Shown: positions 12,833 through 23,025, counted from the stretch's first letter. The stretch: DNA of 64,000 bases from Staphylococcus warneri (GCF_900636385.1 NZ_LR134269.1:930001-994000), one strand, 5' to 3'. Notes: generated by a model not told the origin, from the letters alone. Numbers and translations are program-made.

Positions 12833-12852
12833 ATGGTATTTAAAAATAAATA

Positions 12853-12881
12853 TTGCATATTAATGTAAGTATTTGTATAAT
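12853..12881 (+). promoter_or_regulatory. Promoter of the glutamine-type ABC operon
   Basis: TTGCAT at 12853-12858 and consensus TATAAT at 12876-12881, spacer 17 bp, 30 bp before the gene. Confidence 0.75.
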
Positions 12882-12910
12882 AATGAATATTATAAAGGAG
12901 GGTTGCTTTA

Positions 12911-14371
12911 ATGAAATATTTTATTAAAGTATTTTTGGTATTTTTAATTATAGTAGGTTCAACATTAACAATGAAACAACCCAATATTAATGCTGAAGAA
13001 AATGATACAAATTGGCAGAAAATAAAAGAGAGTGGAGAACTTCGTGTTGGCTTATCAGCTGATTATGCACCGATGGAATTTGAAAAGAATGCAAATGGGA
13101 AAACTGAATATGCTGGTGTCGATATAGAGTTAGCTAAGAAGATTGCTAAAGATAATCATCTCAAACTGAAAATTATTAATATGCAATTTGATAGTTTACT
13201 AGGTGCGCTTAAAACTGGCAAAATTGATATTATTATTTCTGGAATGACAACGACACCTGAACGTGAAAAAGAAGTAAGCTTTACTAAACCATATATGATG
13301 ACTAATAATATTATGTTAGTTAAGAAAAATGAAAAAAATCATTTAAAATCTATTAGCGATTTTAAAGATAAAAAAATTGCAGTTCAAAAAGGGACAGATC
13401 AAGAAAAAATAGCTAAGACTGAAATTGAAAATGCAGATGTTACTTCATTAAATAAATTACCAGAAACTATTTTATCTGTGAAAAGTGGTAAAACTGTAGG
13501 AGCAATTCTTGAAAAACCTGTAGCAGAAGCATACATAAAACAAAATCCTGAACTTGCATTTTCAGATGTGAAATTTAATGAAGAAAAGAAACCAACTTGT
13601 ATTGCAGTACCTAAAAATTCACCAATTCTATTAAAAAAATTAAATCAGACAATCAATGAAGTAAATGATAAGAATTTAATTGATAAGTATATGTCTAAAG
13701 CAGCAAACGACATGCAGGATGATGGTAATTTTTACACAAAATATAAAAGTTTCTTTATTAAAGGATTAGAAAATACAATTTTAATTTCATTTATTGGTGT
13801 AGTATTAGGTGCTATTTTAGGAGCGTTTATCGCACTAATGAAATTAAGTAAATTTAAACCATTATCTTGGATTGCTTCAATATATATAGAATTCTTAAGA
13901 GGTACACCATTATTAGTACAAGTTTTCATAGTATTTTTTGGTACTACTGCAGCACTTGGACTAGATATTTCTGCTTTAATTTGTGGAACAATTGCGTTAG
14001 TTATAAACTCATCAGCATATATTGCAGAGATATTTCGTGCGGGTATTAATTCCATCGATAAAGGACAAACAGAAGCTGCACGCAGTTTAGGTTTGAGTTA
14101 CAACCAAACGATGAAATCAGTTATTATGCCACAAGCTATTAAGAATATTTTACCTGCACTAGGTAATGAATTTGTTACTTTAATTAAAGAATCATCAATT
14201 GTATCAACAATAGGTGTTGGAGAAATTATGTTTAATGCACAAGTGGTTCAAGGTATTTCATTTGATCCTTTTACACCATTATTGGTCGCAGCAGGAATGT
14301 ACTTTATTCTAACCTTTGCATTATCACGCATCATGAACTTTATAGAAGGGAGAATGAAAGCCAGTGATTAA
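12911..14371 (+). CDS. glnP: Polar amino acid (glutamine-type) ABC transporter, fused binding protein and permease
   Basis: A 486-residue GlnPH-type fusion. Residues 1-28 form a signal peptide; about 37-265 are a periplasmic-type solute-binding domain ([24 protein letters not shown]); about 285-480 are a permease of the HisM/GlnP type with the EAA loop ([21 protein letters not shown]). Such proteins import glutamine or related polar amino acids with a separate ATPase, here the next gene, which overlaps by 8 bp. The ATG follows AAAGGAGG by 8 bases. The exact substrate cannot be read from the sequence. Confidence 0.92.
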   Translation: MKYFIKVFLVFLIIVGSTLTMKQPNINAEENDTNWQKIKESGELRVGLSADYAPMEFEKNANGKTEYAGVDIELAKKIAKDNHLKLKIINMQFDSLLGALKTGKIDIIISGMTTTPEREKEVSFTKPYMMTNNIMLVKKNEKNHLKSISDFKDKKIAVQKGTDQEKIAKTEIENADVTSLNKLPETILSVKSGKTVGAILEKPVAEAYIKQNPELAFSDVKFNEEKKPTCIAVPKNSPILLKKLNQTINEVNDKNLIDKYMSKAANDMQDDGNFYTKYKSFFIKGLENTILISFIGVVLGAILGAFIALMKLSKFKPLSWIASIYIEFLRGTPLLVQVFIVFFGTTAALGLDISALICGTIALVINSSAYIAEIFRAGINSIDKGQTEAARSLGLSYNQTMKSVIMPQAIKNILPALGNEFVTLIKESSIVSTIGVGEIMFNAQVVQGISFDPFTPLLVAAGMYFILTFALSRIMNFIEGRMKASD

Positions 14372-15086
14372 AATTCAAAATTTAAATAAAAAATTTGGTA
14401 ACAATGAAGTATTGAAAGATATTAATTTAGATATTAATAAAGGTGAAGTCGTAGCTATCATTGGCCCATCAGGTAGTGGGAAAAGTACTTTATTAAGATG
14501 TATGAATTTATTAGAAACACCCACTAAAGGTCATGTCATATTTGAAGGAAACGATTTAACAAAAAAGGGTGTTCAATTAGAGCAGTTACGACAAAAAATG
14601 GGCATGGTGTTTCAAAACTTTAATTTATTTCCTCATAAAAAGGTTAAGGAAAATATTATGTTAGCCCCTAAATTGTTAAAAAAGAATGATGATTCAACTC
14701 TAAATGAACAAGCGATTGAATTACTAGATAAGGTAGGATTAAAAGATAAAGCAGATGTTTATCCTAATCAACTTTCTGGTGGACAAAAGCAGAGAGTTGC
14801 GATAGCAAGAGCATTAGCTATGCACCCAGATGTTATTTTATTTGATGAACCGACATCTGCACTTGACCCTGAAGTAGTTGGGGATGTTTTGAAGGTTATG
14901 AAGGATTTAGCAAAAGAAGGAATGACAATGGTTGTCGTTACACATGAAATGGGATTCGCAAAAGATGTCAGTGATAAAGTAATATTTATGGCGGATGGCG
15001 TTGTTGTTGAATCTGGTACACCACAGGAAATATTTGAAAAGCCACAACATGAAAGAACTAAAAATTTCTTATCTAGAGTATTATAA
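14364..15086 (+). CDS. glnQ: Amino acid ABC transporter ATP-binding protein
   Basis: A 240-residue ABC ATPase that powers the fused permease upstream. It has Walker [10 protein letters not shown] (about 33-41), Q-loop, signature LSGGQKQR, Walker [14 protein letters not shown] and the H-loop VVTHEMGFA, all intact and of the polar amino acid subfamily. The start is a GTG inside the end of the upstream gene (GTGATTAA overlap), which supports translational coupling. A strong terminator follows. Confidence 0.94.
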   Translation: MIKIQNLNKKFGNNEVLKDINLDINKGEVVAIIGPSGSGKSTLLRCMNLLETPTKGHVIFEGNDLTKKGVQLEQLRQKMGMVFQNFNLFPHKKVKENIMLAPKLLKKNDDSTLNEQAIELLDKVGLKDKADVYPNQLSGGQKQRVAIARALAMHPDVILFDEPTSALDPEVVGDVLKVMKDLAKEGMTMVVVTHEMGFAKDVSDKVIFMADGVVVESGTPQEIFEKPQHERTKNFLSRVL

Positions 15087-15112
15087 ATATAAAATAGTTA
15101 AAAAATTAAATT

Positions 15113-15155
15113 ATGAAAGTCTGAGAGATGTCAATTTCTCAGACTTTCATTTTTT
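15113..15155 (+). terminator. glnPQ operon terminator
   Basis: 14-bp perfect stem (15113-15126 with 15137-15150) and T-run. Confidence 0.92.
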
Positions 15156-15328
15156 GATAAGCTAACAGTCAATTGTTACATGTTTTTAATGATTAACGTT
15201 AATTGAATAAATATTAAATGATGTAACAAAGTCAATGTCTTACATACTTTTAATCAATAATCATACATCACTATTTATTCATATGTTAAAATAACAAGAG
15301 TATATTTTTATAATGTGGGGGCAGAATT

Positions 15329-16459
15329 TTGGATGTAAAGCAGTTAAAAAAAGATATCATTGAATACGCACATACAATTGGTATTGACAGTATTGGTTTT
15401 ACGACTGCCGATCCATTTGATGAATTGAAACAAAAGCTAGAAGATTATCACTCAAAAGGATATGCTTCTGGGTTTGAAGAATCTGATATAGCATTAAGAA
15501 CGGAACCTAAATTAAGCTTACCGACAGCGAGATCTATTATTGCGATAGCAGTTGGATATCCCAATAAACTTAAAGGAGCACCTAAAAGTGTACGTGGTGA
15601 TAGACGCGGCATGTTTGCACGTGCTTCATGGGGACAAGATTATCATACAATAATGAGAAAACGATTGGATCTATTGGGAACATATATCCAATCAAAAGTA
15701 CCTGATGTTGAAATTAAGTCGATGGTTGACACTGGGGTATTATCAGATAGAGCGGTAGCTGAACGTGCAGGACTCGGATTTGCAGGACGAAATGGATTTA
15801 TTATTAATCCTGATTTAGGCACATGGACCTATCTAGGTGAAATGCTTGTTAGTATACCTTTTGAACCAGATGATCCTATTTTAGATAGTTGTGGAGATTG
15901 TACCATTTGCGTTGATAGATGTCCTACGGGTGCTTTAGTTGGCAATGGCCAATTAAATAGTCAAAAATGTATTAGCTTTTTAACGCAAACTAAAGGTTAT
16001 TTGGCTGATGAATACAGATATAAAATCGGCAATCGACTATATGGGTGTGACACATGCCAACAAGTTTGTCCTAAAAATAAAGGCATTAATACAGAACATG
16101 ACGACATTATTTTAGAACCTGAAATTTTGAAACCTAGATTAGTCCCATTATTACAAATGAGTAATAAAGAATTTAAAAATACATATGGTCATTTAGCAGG
16201 TGCGTGGAGAGGTAAAAAACCTATACAACGTAATGCTATATTAGCTTTAGTTCATTTTAATGAAACAGGTGCTATACCTGATTTAAAAGAAGTTGCGTTA
16301 AATGATCCTAGACCTATGATTAGAGGGACTGCATATTGGGCAATCGGTCAAATTGAAGGTGAAAATGCACGCGAATTTATTCATACACATTATGAAAATG
16401 AAATTGAAGAAGTCCAAGTTGAAATGTTAAAAGGCTTGGAAATGAGGAGAGAAAAATAA
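15329..16459 (+). CDS. queG: Epoxyqueuosine reductase
   Basis: The cobalamin-dependent iron-sulfur enzyme that reduces epoxyqueuosine to queuosine at position 34 of tRNAs, the last step of queuosine synthesis. It has 376 residues: an N-terminal cobalamin-binding part (RGDRRGMFARASWG, MVDTGVLSDRAVAERAGLG), two 4Fe-4S motifs (CGDCTICVDRCP and CDTCQQVCP) and C-terminal HEAT-like repeats. The start is a TTG at 15329 preceded by GGGGG at 15317-15321; this matches the S. aureus N-terminus MDLEQLK as recalled. It abuts trmL, another position-34 tRNA modifier. Confidence 0.94.
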   Translation: MDVKQLKKDIIEYAHTIGIDSIGFTTADPFDELKQKLEDYHSKGYASGFEESDIALRTEPKLSLPTARSIIAIAVGYPNKLKGAPKSVRGDRRGMFARASWGQDYHTIMRKRLDLLGTYIQSKVPDVEIKSMVDTGVLSDRAVAERAGLGFAGRNGFIINPDLGTWTYLGEMLVSIPFEPDDPILDSCGDCTICVDRCPTGALVGNGQLNSQKCISFLTQTKGYLADEYRYKIGNRLYGCDTCQQVCPKNKGINTEHDDIILEPEILKPRLVPLLQMSNKEFKNTYGHLAGAWRGKKPIQRNAILALVHFNETGAIPDLKEVALNDPRPMIRGTAYWAIGQIEGENAREFIHTHYENEIEEVQVEMLKGLEMRREK

Positions 16460-16930
16460 ATGACAAACCATATTGTATTATTTCAACCCGAAATCCCTGC
16501 AAATACTGGTAATATAGCTAGAACTTGTGCTGGTACCAATACGCACTTACATTTGATTAAACCACTTGGATTTAGTACAGATGATAAGATGTTAAAAAGA
16601 GCAGGATTAGATTACTGGGAACATGTTAATATTACATATCATGAAGATATAGAATCATTTTTTGAATCAACTAATGGTGAATACTATTTGTTAACAAAAT
16701 TTGGTAAGCAAACATATAGTGACTTTGATTTTTCTGATACGAACAATAATCATTATTTTATTTTTGGTAGAGAAACAACTGGATTACCAGATTGGGTCAA
16801 AGATAAGTATCAAGATACTGCATTAAGAATTCCAATGAGTGATAAAATTCGTTCATTAAATCTTTCAAATACAGCAGCGTTATTGATTTACGAAGCTTTA
16901 AGACAACAATCATTTCCTGGCTTATCATAA
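16460..16930 (+). CDS. trmL: tRNA (cytidine/uridine-34-2'-O)-methyltransferase
   Basis: A SPOUT-class methyltransferase of the YibK/CspR/TrmL type, 156 residues, methylating the 2'-O of the wobble base of tRNA-Leu species. Motifs are N-terminal LFQPEIPANTGNIARTC, central FGRETTGLP and the C-terminal knot segment IPMSDKIRSLNLSNTAALLIYEALRQ. Its ATG follows the queG stop with no gap and GAGGAG lies inside queG, so the two are cotranscribed. Confidence 0.95.
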   Translation: MTNHIVLFQPEIPANTGNIARTCAGTNTHLHLIKPLGFSTDDKMLKRAGLDYWEHVNITYHEDIESFFESTNGEYYLLTKFGKQTYSDFDFSDTNNNHYFIFGRETTGLPDWVKDKYQDTALRIPMSDKIRSLNLSNTAALLIYEALRQQSFPGLS

Positions 16931-17109
16931 TAAAGATGTTTGAAATTCAAAGTAGATGAACGAAAAGTTGACTACATGTTATATTAATTGATGAGAAAAT
17001 AGTATTCTATAATCATAGGTTAGTTTGAACGATAAATAATTAGGGTATAAATGAATTAATATTAACCATACTATTCTATGTAAGCAAACTAAGAGGAGTG
17101 TATTTTAAA

Positions 17110-17709
17110 ATGGCAATGAACTTTAAAGTATTTGAAGATAAACAAAGAGTAGCTGAATATACAGCAGACATTTTGAGAAAACAATTTAATAACAACCCAA
17201 TGACAATCGCAGGTGTTCATTTAACAAAAGATCATGCACCTGTATTAGATGAATTAAAAAAGAATGTTGATTTACATGCAGTTGATTTCAGTCAAATTAA
17301 TATTTTAGATTATGATGAAAATCAATCATATTATGAAGCGTTAGGTGTACCACAAAGCCAAATTTATTCATTATCATACAACCAAGATGCTAATGACTTT
17401 ATTTCAGATAAAATTAAAACAAAGGAAAATAAAGGTAAATTAGTCTTACAAGTTGTTTCAATTGATGAAAATGGTAATTTAGATGTAAGTGTAAGACAAG
17501 GGTTATTAGAAGCACGCGAAATCTTCTTAGTTGTTACTGGTAGTAATAAACGTGAAGTAGTCGAAAAATTATATAACGAAAATGGAAAATCTAATTTTGA
17601 ACCTGCAGACTTAAAAGCGCACCGTATGGTTAACGTTATTTTAGATAAAGAAGCAGCAGCTGGATTACCTGAAGACGTGAAAGAATACTTCACAGCTCGC
17701 TTTGCATAA
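17110..17709 (+). CDS. NagB/6-phosphogluconolactonase-like hypothetical protein
   Basis: A 199-residue cytoplasmic protein conserved in staphylococci and labelled as glucosamine-6-phosphate isomerase-like. The segments FSQINILDYDE, VSVRQGLLEAREIFLVVTG and GLPEDV fit a NagB/RpiA-type fold, but the protein is shorter than NagB and its activity is not established here. A GTG at 17098 could open the frame, but it lies within the AGAGGAG ribosome site (17092-17098); the ATG at 17110, or possibly 17116, is preferred. It is followed at 27 bp by a small acidic protein. Confidence 0.75.
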   Translation: MAMNFKVFEDKQRVAEYTADILRKQFNNNPMTIAGVHLTKDHAPVLDELKKNVDLHAVDFSQINILDYDENQSYYEALGVPQSQIYSLSYNQDANDFISDKIKTKENKGKLVLQVVSIDENGNLDVSVRQGLLEAREIFLVVTGSNKREVVEKLYNENGKSNFEPADLKAHRMVNVILDKEAAAGLPEDVKEYFTARFA

Positions 17710-17736
17710 AGAATAAGTCAGAAAGAGGTTATCTAT

Positions 17737-17916
17737 ATGACTCAAAATAAAGATTCTAAAACGAATTACCACGAAGAAGAAAATGCAATGGTAACCGATT
17801 TAGATGATTTAAAAGACTTAGGAAAAGAAATGGAACAAATTTCTGAAGAAAATGATGAAGAAAAATTAAATCAATCTCATGATTCAGATGTTCGTTCTGA
17901 TTTAGATCAAGATTAA
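17737..17916 (+). CDS. Small acidic hypothetical protein (59 aa)
   Basis: MTQNKDSKTNYHEEENAM begins a 59-residue, very acidic and hydrophilic protein with no cysteine or membrane segment. AAAGAGG precedes the ATG and a terminator follows the stop. Similar small proteins occur in the same place in S. aureus. The function is unknown; its conservation and good ribosome site support a real gene. Confidence 0.75.
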   Translation: MTQNKDSKTNYHEEENAMVTDLDDLKDLGKEMEQISEENDEEKLNQSHDSDVRSDLDQD

Positions 17917-17922
17917 ATATTA

Positions 17923-17963
17923 ACTCTTGTAATAGTGAAAATTCTATTGCAAGAGTATTTTTT
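17923..17963 (+). terminator. Terminator
   Basis: ACTCTTG-AATAG / CTATT-CAAGAGT stem with one mismatch and T-run. Confidence 0.88.
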
Positions 17964-18058
17964 ATAGAAAAGACGAAATAATATTTTAATGGATGTCATC
18001 CATCAATTCTTGCATTATGATAAGATATTGAAGAATCATGTTTAAAAGGAGATTACAT

Positions 18059-18451
18059 ATGCTAGGGAAGTATTGGAAATATTTAATGATCGCAACTGTT
18101 ATTGTAAGTTTAATTTCAATCAAGGCATTTCCATTAGCACTAGGCGCACTATACTTGCCAGTTTTATTTAAAATAGTACAATTACAGTTAAATCTTTCGA
18201 ATGGTTTAATTGATGATGTCAGTGCTCAAACATTTATAAAAAGTAATCAATCTGGCATTATCATCAGTGTAATATGCTGTTTAGCTATAACAGGTATTTT
18301 AATGTATACATTAGATGGGTTTTATAATAGCTTAACAGGTATTTTAAGTATATTAATTAAAATAAGTCCATTTACGATTGTAATAAGTGCGATTTTATAT
18401 ATTTTAACAGCAATCGCGACTGTTCAAGCAACAAAACAAAAATTTCAATAA
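18059..18451 (+). CDS. Small multipass membrane protein, unknown function
   Basis: A 130-residue protein with three or four hydrophobic segments (about 8-42, 69-90, 102-125), basic at the C-terminus. I recognise no domain. The frame opens at 18038, but the ATG at 18059 has AAAGGAG at 18045-18051 with ideal spacing and is chosen. It stands alone between two terminators. Confidence 0.75.
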   Translation: MLGKYWKYLMIATVIVSLISIKAFPLALGALYLPVLFKIVQLQLNLSNGLIDDVSAQTFIKSNQSGIIISVICCLAITGILMYTLDGFYNSLTGILSILIKISPFTIVISAILYILTAIATVQATKQKFQ

Positions 18452-18463
18452 TATATAATTAAG

Positions 18464-18507
18464 CTCTAGTTTTTTACTAAATTTATATTAGTAACTAGAG
18501 TTTTTTT
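18464..18507 (+). terminator. Terminator
   Basis: CTCTAGTT...AACTAGAG stem with inner ACTAA/TTAGT pairing and a seven-T tail. Confidence 0.85.
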
Positions 18508-18521
18508 ATACAAAAAATATA

Positions 18522-18535
18522 TGTAAACGTTTTAC
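18522..18535 (+). promoter_or_regulatory. Possible CcpA cre site before fumC
   Basis: TGTAAACGTTTTAC resembles the cre consensus TGWAANCGNTNWCA, differing at the last two positions. It lies just upstream of the fumC -35, where CcpA could control a TCA-cycle gene. Inference from the motif only. Confidence 0.4.
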
Positions 18536-18542
18536 TTCTAAA

Positions 18543-18572
18543 TTGATATGACAAATTGAATAGTGATATACT
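18543..18572 (+). promoter_or_regulatory. fumC promoter
   Basis: TTGATA at 18543-18548 and TATACT at 18567-18572, 18-bp spacer. Confidence 0.6.
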
Positions 18573-18605
18573 AGGATTAAACAATGATAATAAGGGGAGA
18601 ATAAA

Positions 18606-19991
18606 ATGTCAGTACGTATTGAACATGATACATTTGGAGAAATTGAAGTACCTGCAGATAAATATTGGGGTGCTCAAACAGAAAGAAGTAAAAGAAACTT
18701 CCCAGTAGGTAAAGAGAAAATGCCTATTGAAGTCGTATATGGATTTGCACAACTTAAAAGAGGTGCTGCATTAGCTAACAACGAATTAGGAAAATTAAGT
18801 GATGCTAAAAAAGATGCTATCGTATATGCTTGTGATAAAATTTTAAATGGTGAATTAGATGAACATTTCCCACTAGTTGTATGGCAAACAGGAAGTGGTA
18901 CACAAAGTAATATGAACGTGAACGAAGTAGTTAGTTATGTAGCAAATGAATATTTAAAAGAACAAAAAAGTGATGAGTCAATCCATCCCAATGATGATGT
19001 GAATAAATCTCAAAGTTCTAATGACACATTTCCAACAGCGATGCACGTTGCACTATATCATGAAGTTGAAACTAAATTAGTACCAGCGTTAAAACATTTA
19101 CGTCAAACTTTTAAACAAAAAGAAGATGAATTTGAATCTATTATTAAAATTGGTCGTACACATTTACAAGATGCTACACCAATTAAATTAGGGCAAGAAA
19201 TTAGTGGTTGGCGTTATATGTTAGATAGATGTGAAACATTATTAAATGAGTCTAAACAACACATTCTAAACTTAGCAATTGGTGGTACTGCCGTAGGTAC
19301 AGGAATCAATGCACACCCAGAGTTTGGTGACAAAGTTGCTAAATTTATCTCAGAAAATACAGGTTATGCATTTGTATCATCAGAAAATAAATTCCATGCA
19401 TTAACTGCACATGATGAAGTTGTTCAATTGCATGGTACATTAAAAGCACTAGCTGGAGATTTAATGAAAATTGCTAATGATGTAAGATGGTTAGCTTCAG
19501 GTCCAAGAGCAGGTTTAGCTGAAATCTCAATTCCTGAAAATGAACCGGGTTCTTCAATTATGCCAGGTAAAGTTAATCCAACACAATGTGAAATGTTAAC
19601 AATGGTAGCAGTGCAAGTGATGGGTAATGACACTGCAGTAGGTATCGCAAGTTCACAAGGTAACTTTGAATTAAATGTATTTAAACCAGTTATTTTACAC
19701 AATACATTACAATCTATATACTTATTAGCAGATGGTATGGAAACATTTAATAATAACTGTGCTGTAGGTATTGAACCTATTGAGGAAAATATTGATAATT
19801 ACTTAAATCAATCATTAATGCTTGTTACTGCTTTAAATCCACATATTGGATATGAGAAAGCTGCACAAATAGCTAAAAATGCACATAAAGAAGGCTTAAC
19901 ACTTAAAGAATCAGCCATTCAATCTGGTTATGTAACTGAAGAACAATTTGAAGAATGGATTAAACCAGAAGATATGGTAGACCCTCACTAG
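18606..19991 (+). CDS. fumC: Fumarate hydratase, class II
   Basis: The iron-independent fumarase of the TCA cycle, interconverting fumarate and L-malate; a homotetramer in the cytoplasm. The protein has 461 residues, the normal length. It shows [16 protein letters not shown] near residue 95, [19 protein letters not shown], the catalytic [15 protein letters not shown] segment ([10 protein letters not shown]) and the flexible signature [11 protein letters not shown] at about 315-325. GGGGAGA precedes the ATG. It is a single-gene unit ending at a bidirectional terminator. Confidence 0.97.
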   Translation: MSVRIEHDTFGEIEVPADKYWGAQTERSKRNFPVGKEKMPIEVVYGFAQLKRGAALANNELGKLSDAKKDAIVYACDKILNGELDEHFPLVVWQTGSGTQSNMNVNEVVSYVANEYLKEQKSDESIHPNDDVNKSQSSNDTFPTAMHVALYHEVETKLVPALKHLRQTFKQKEDEFESIIKIGRTHLQDATPIKLGQEISGWRYMLDRCETLLNESKQHILNLAIGGTAVGTGINAHPEFGDKVAKFISENTGYAFVSSENKFHALTAHDEVVQLHGTLKALAGDLMKIANDVRWLASGPRAGLAEISIPENEPGSSIMPGKVNPTQCEMLTMVAVQVMGNDTAVGIASSQGNFELNVFKPVILHNTLQSIYLLADGMETFNNNCAVGIEPIEENIDNYLNQSLMLVTALNPHIGYEKAAQIAKNAHKEGLTLKESAIQSGYVTEEQFEEWIKPEDMVDPH

Positions 19992-20009
19992 AAACAATAT
20001 AATTATTAA

Positions 20010-20050
20010 AAGCTAGGAAGATTAAATTACATTAATCTTCCTAGCTTTTT
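20010..20050. terminator. Bidirectional terminator between fumC and the RluA-family gene
   Basis: 16-bp perfect stem (20010-20025 with 20032-20047), A-run on one side and T-run on the other, serving both converging genes. Confidence 0.92.
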
Positions 20051-20051
20051 T

Positions 20052-20882
20052 TTATGAAATATCATCATCTAAACTAACTGATATCCATTCTTTAGTTAAT
20101 GGATGTTCTAATTCGATTTTATAACTATGTAATTCTAATTGTCTTAATGTTGAATCTCCGTATAATGGATCTCCAATTACAGGGTGTCCAATTTCTGCTA
20201 GATGTACACGAATTTGGTGTGTGCGTCCAGTATCTAATTTAATTTCTAACTCGCATACATTTTCTTTAATCATATTTGAAGATAAAATATGTGTGATCGC
20301 ACGCTGACCTGTATTAGATATACGTTTCTTATTTGGATGAAACTTATCTTTACCAATTGGCATATCAATTGTTTGTGGTTTAATTGGTAATAAAGCTTTA
20401 ACATGTGCTTTATAAATACGAGTGATGTCATTTTCTTCTAGCATTCTATCTAATATCTTTTTCATTAACGGATTTTTTGCCACAATTAATAAACCTACAG
20501 TTTCTTGGTCTAATCGATGTATGGGTTCTACATAATCACTATCAATAGTATAAATAAGATGATTCATTAGCGTATTACTTTCTTTTAGGTCATTTGGATG
20601 TGTTTTGACGCCTTTAGGTTTTAACACAATCGCAAAGTCGTCATTTTCATAATAAACTTGTGCATATCGATAACTTGGTAAGTAATTACTTTTTTCTTCC
20701 GGTGTAGGTATAAATACTTCATCGCCGGAATTGACCTTATCAGATAAACGACTTGTTTGTTTATTAATAGTAATATCCTTACACATATTTAATAAGTGTA
20801 AGTCTTTTTTAGGTAACTTTAAATCTTGGAAAATCTCTCTCAATGTATATTGATCATAATTTTCAGGTATTGTAAATTTCAT
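20052..20882 (-). CDS. RluA-family 23S rRNA/tRNA pseudouridine synthase
   Basis: Isomerises specific uridines to pseudouridine in structured RNA; the target cannot be read from the sequence. The 276-residue protein has an S4-like N-terminus (VNSGDEVFIP) and the catalytic motif HRLDQETVGLLIVAKN near residue 122, whose Asp is the nucleophile, followed by YKAHV and the GRTHQIRVHLAEIGHPVIGDPLYG segment. All family motifs are intact. GGAGG lies 5-8 bases before the ATG on the minus strand. Confidence 0.92.
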   Translation of the reverse strand: MKFTIPENYDQYTLREIFQDLKLPKKDLHLLNMCKDITINKQTSRLSDKVNSGDEVFIPTPEEKSNYLPSYRYAQVYYENDDFAIVLKPKGVKTHPNDLKESNTLMNHLIYTIDSDYVEPIHRLDQETVGLLIVAKNPLMKKILDRMLEENDITRIYKAHVKALLPIKPQTIDMPIGKDKFHPNKKRISNTGQRAITHILSSNMIKENVCELEIKLDTGRTHQIRVHLAEIGHPVIGDPLYGDSTLRQLELHSYKIELEHPLTKEWISVSLDDDIS

Positions 20883-21059
20883 AAAATCCTCCTATAGTTA
20901 CTTTTAATCATATCACAAAATGTATTATTGCAATATAAAATTAAAGTAATTAGTATCCTTTGAATCGCCGTCATGATTCATTATGACATTGAGCGGTTTT
21001 TTTATATTACATGAAACGGTATAATAGAATAGATATTCGAAATATTTTTGGAGGTATTT

Positions 21060-22172
21060 ATGGAAAAACCAACACGTATCGCTCTCCTTAAAGAAATTGC
21101 AGAATTTTTGAATGAAGAAACAGAAATATACAGTATGATGCAAGGTGCAATTCAATATTTGATTGAAGGAAGTGACTTTACGACGGGTTGGATTTTCTTT
21201 ATCAATCAATCTGGAAACCATGAATTAGTCTCTAGTGTGAACTTACCAGGCGCACTCTCTAAAAATCAATGCCACTATATGACTGATGGGTCTTGTTGGT
21301 GTGTACGTGCTTATCAAAATGAAAAACTGACGAAAGCCTCTAATATCATTAATTGTTCAAGAATTAATTTGGCAAATCGAGCGCATCATGAGGAAACAGA
21401 TGGTATTACACATCACGCAACAGTGCCACTTAGATCTGGTGAAGAACAATTTGGATTATTAAATGTTGCAACGCCAAACAAAAGTCATTATAGCCAGGAA
21501 GATTTAGCACTGTTAGAATCAGTGGCCTTTCAAATTGGTTCGGCAATCAAGCGAATCATGTTAACCGATAAAGAAAAGGAAAATGCCCGAATTAATGAAA
21601 GAAATCGGTTAGCCAGAGATTTGCATGATTCGGTTAACCAAATGTTATTTTCATTAAAATTAACTGCACATGCTGCCTATGGTATTTCAAACGAAGAGAT
21701 GTCAAAAAAAGCTTTTAAAACTATAGAGGAAACAAGTCAAAATGCGGTTAATGAAATGCGTGCACTCATATGGCAATTAAAACCTGTTGGATTAGAGCAA
21801 GGTATGTTACATGCATTAAATCATTATAGTGAATTACTACAGTTAAATTTGACCGTTCATGTGGATGGTTTGATTGATGTAACAAATATGATTGAAGAGA
21901 ATGTTTATCGCATGGTTCAAGAATGTCTGAACAATGTTAGAAAACACGCACATACGAAAGAAGTAACTTTAACTTTAAAACAAACCAATGAAAAACTTTT
22001 TGTGATTGTTCAAGACGAGGGAAAAGGATTTGACAATGAAAAGCAAATGTCCAATACAGCGAATGGTTTAAAACACTTACAACAACGCACTGATATATTA
22101 AAAGGACAATTACGTATTTATTCAAAGCCATCAAAAGGTACTCGTATTGAAATAGAAATACCATTGAACTGA
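21060..22172 (+). CDS. airS: Sensor histidine kinase AirS (YhcS)
   Basis: An oxygen/redox-sensing cytoplasmic histidine kinase, 370 residues. Residues 20-165 form a GAF-type sensor with four cysteines at 71, 79, 81 and 99; in S. aureus AirS holds a redox-active 2Fe-2S cluster. A HisKA_3 dimerisation segment follows (ARDLHDSVNQ, phosphoacceptor His189) and a HATPase domain (NNVRKHAH, DEGKGF). The frame opens at TTG 21048, but that codon is part of TTTGGAGG; the ATG at 21060 is the start. airR follows after 20 bp. Confidence 0.92.
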   Translation: MEKPTRIALLKEIAEFLNEETEIYSMMQGAIQYLIEGSDFTTGWIFFINQSGNHELVSSVNLPGALSKNQCHYMTDGSCWCVRAYQNEKLTKASNIINCSRINLANRAHHEETDGITHHATVPLRSGEEQFGLLNVATPNKSHYSQEDLALLESVAFQIGSAIKRIMLTDKEKENARINERNRLARDLHDSVNQMLFSLKLTAHAAYGISNEEMSKKAFKTIEETSQNAVNEMRALIWQLKPVGLEQGMLHALNHYSELLQLNLTVHVDGLIDVTNMIEENVYRMVQECLNNVRKHAHTKEVTLTLKQTNEKLFVIVQDEGKGFDNEKQMSNTANGLKHLQQRTDILKGQLRIYSKPSKGTRIEIEIPLN

Positions 22173-22192
22173 TTATTTAAAGGAGTATAGCG

Positions 22193-22816
22193 ATGAAGAA
22201 AATCATATTAGTCGATGATCATCATATTGTCAGACAAGGCTTAGAATTTTTATTATCTACTGTAGAAGATATAGAGGTAGTACAGGGGTTTGCTGAAGGT
22301 AAATTGTTTTTAGATTACCTTGAAAATAATGAACAACCGGATATTGTGCTATTAGATTTAGTTATGCCAGATATGAATGGTATTGAAATAACGGAATATT
22401 TGAAAAATAACTACCCTAACATTAAAATTCTGGTATTAACCAGTTATGTTGATGATGAACATGTCATTTCTGCTTTAGAAAAAGGTGCTGATGGCTATGA
22501 AATGAAAGACGTAGAACCACAGAAACTTATTGAAACGATTCATAATGTTCTTGATGGGAAGAGAATCATCCATCCAGACGCCAAACATGTTTTAGATTCT
22601 ATGAGTTCTAAGCCACATTTTACAAATAAATTATCTAAAAGAGAAACAGAAGTACTTAAAGAAATGGTCAAAGGAAAGACCAATAAAGAAATTGCTAATA
22701 CGTTATTTGTATCTGAAAAAACAATTAAAACACACGTGAGCCATATATTCAGTAAATTACAAGTGAGTGATCGTACACAAGCTGCAATTTATGCTATGGA
22801 AAATAAACTGATTTAA
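22193..22816 (+). CDS. airR: Response regulator AirR (YhcR), NarL family
   Basis: The partner regulator of AirS, 207 residues: a receiver domain with DDH near residue 8, phosphoacceptor Asp55 (VLLDLVMPD) and K-type switch residues, then a LuxR-type HTH (LSKRETEVLKEMVKGKTNKEIANTLFVSEKTIKTHVSHIFSKL) at about 143-200. In S. aureus AirSR controls respiration, nitrate reductase and cell-wall genes. AAAGGAG precedes the ATG. Confidence 0.93.
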   Translation: MKKIILVDDHHIVRQGLEFLLSTVEDIEVVQGFAEGKLFLDYLENNEQPDIVLLDLVMPDMNGIEITEYLKNNYPNIKILVLTSYVDDEHVISALEKGADGYEMKDVEPQKLIETIHNVLDGKRIIHPDAKHVLDSMSSKPHFTNKLSKRETEVLKEMVKGKTNKEIANTLFVSEKTIKTHVSHIFSKLQVSDRTQAAIYAMENKLI

Positions 22817-22996
22817 TTAAAAAAATAAATATAAGTAATAATTACGCTCAATTTATGATGGTTAAATAACTAAGTTTTTACAAATTATGTTAAAAATTTA
22901 AGTATTTTGATAATTTTGCCTTTAATAAAAATGAGCTTAAAACGAAATTGACTCTTTTATTTTCATTAAAAATATATTAAGATGTAATTTGTGTTT

Positions 22997-23025
22997 CAAG
23001 AAATGTGTATAATTGCAATTTCTTG
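22997..23025 (+). promoter_or_regulatory. Inverted repeat, possible operator of the SA1665-like regulator
   Basis: CAAGAAAT at 22997-23004 is repeated inverted as ATTTCTTG at 23018-23025, and the centre (GTGTATAATTGC) contains a TATAAT, which could be a -10 element. It is 42 bp before the regulator's ATG, so autoregulation is plausible. Confidence 0.45.

Noticed and set aside
20960..21005. Hairpin with T-run upstream of airS
   Set aside because: Only five bases pair well (GTCAT/ATGAC) and the outer pairs are offset by an insertion; too weak to call a terminator or attenuator.
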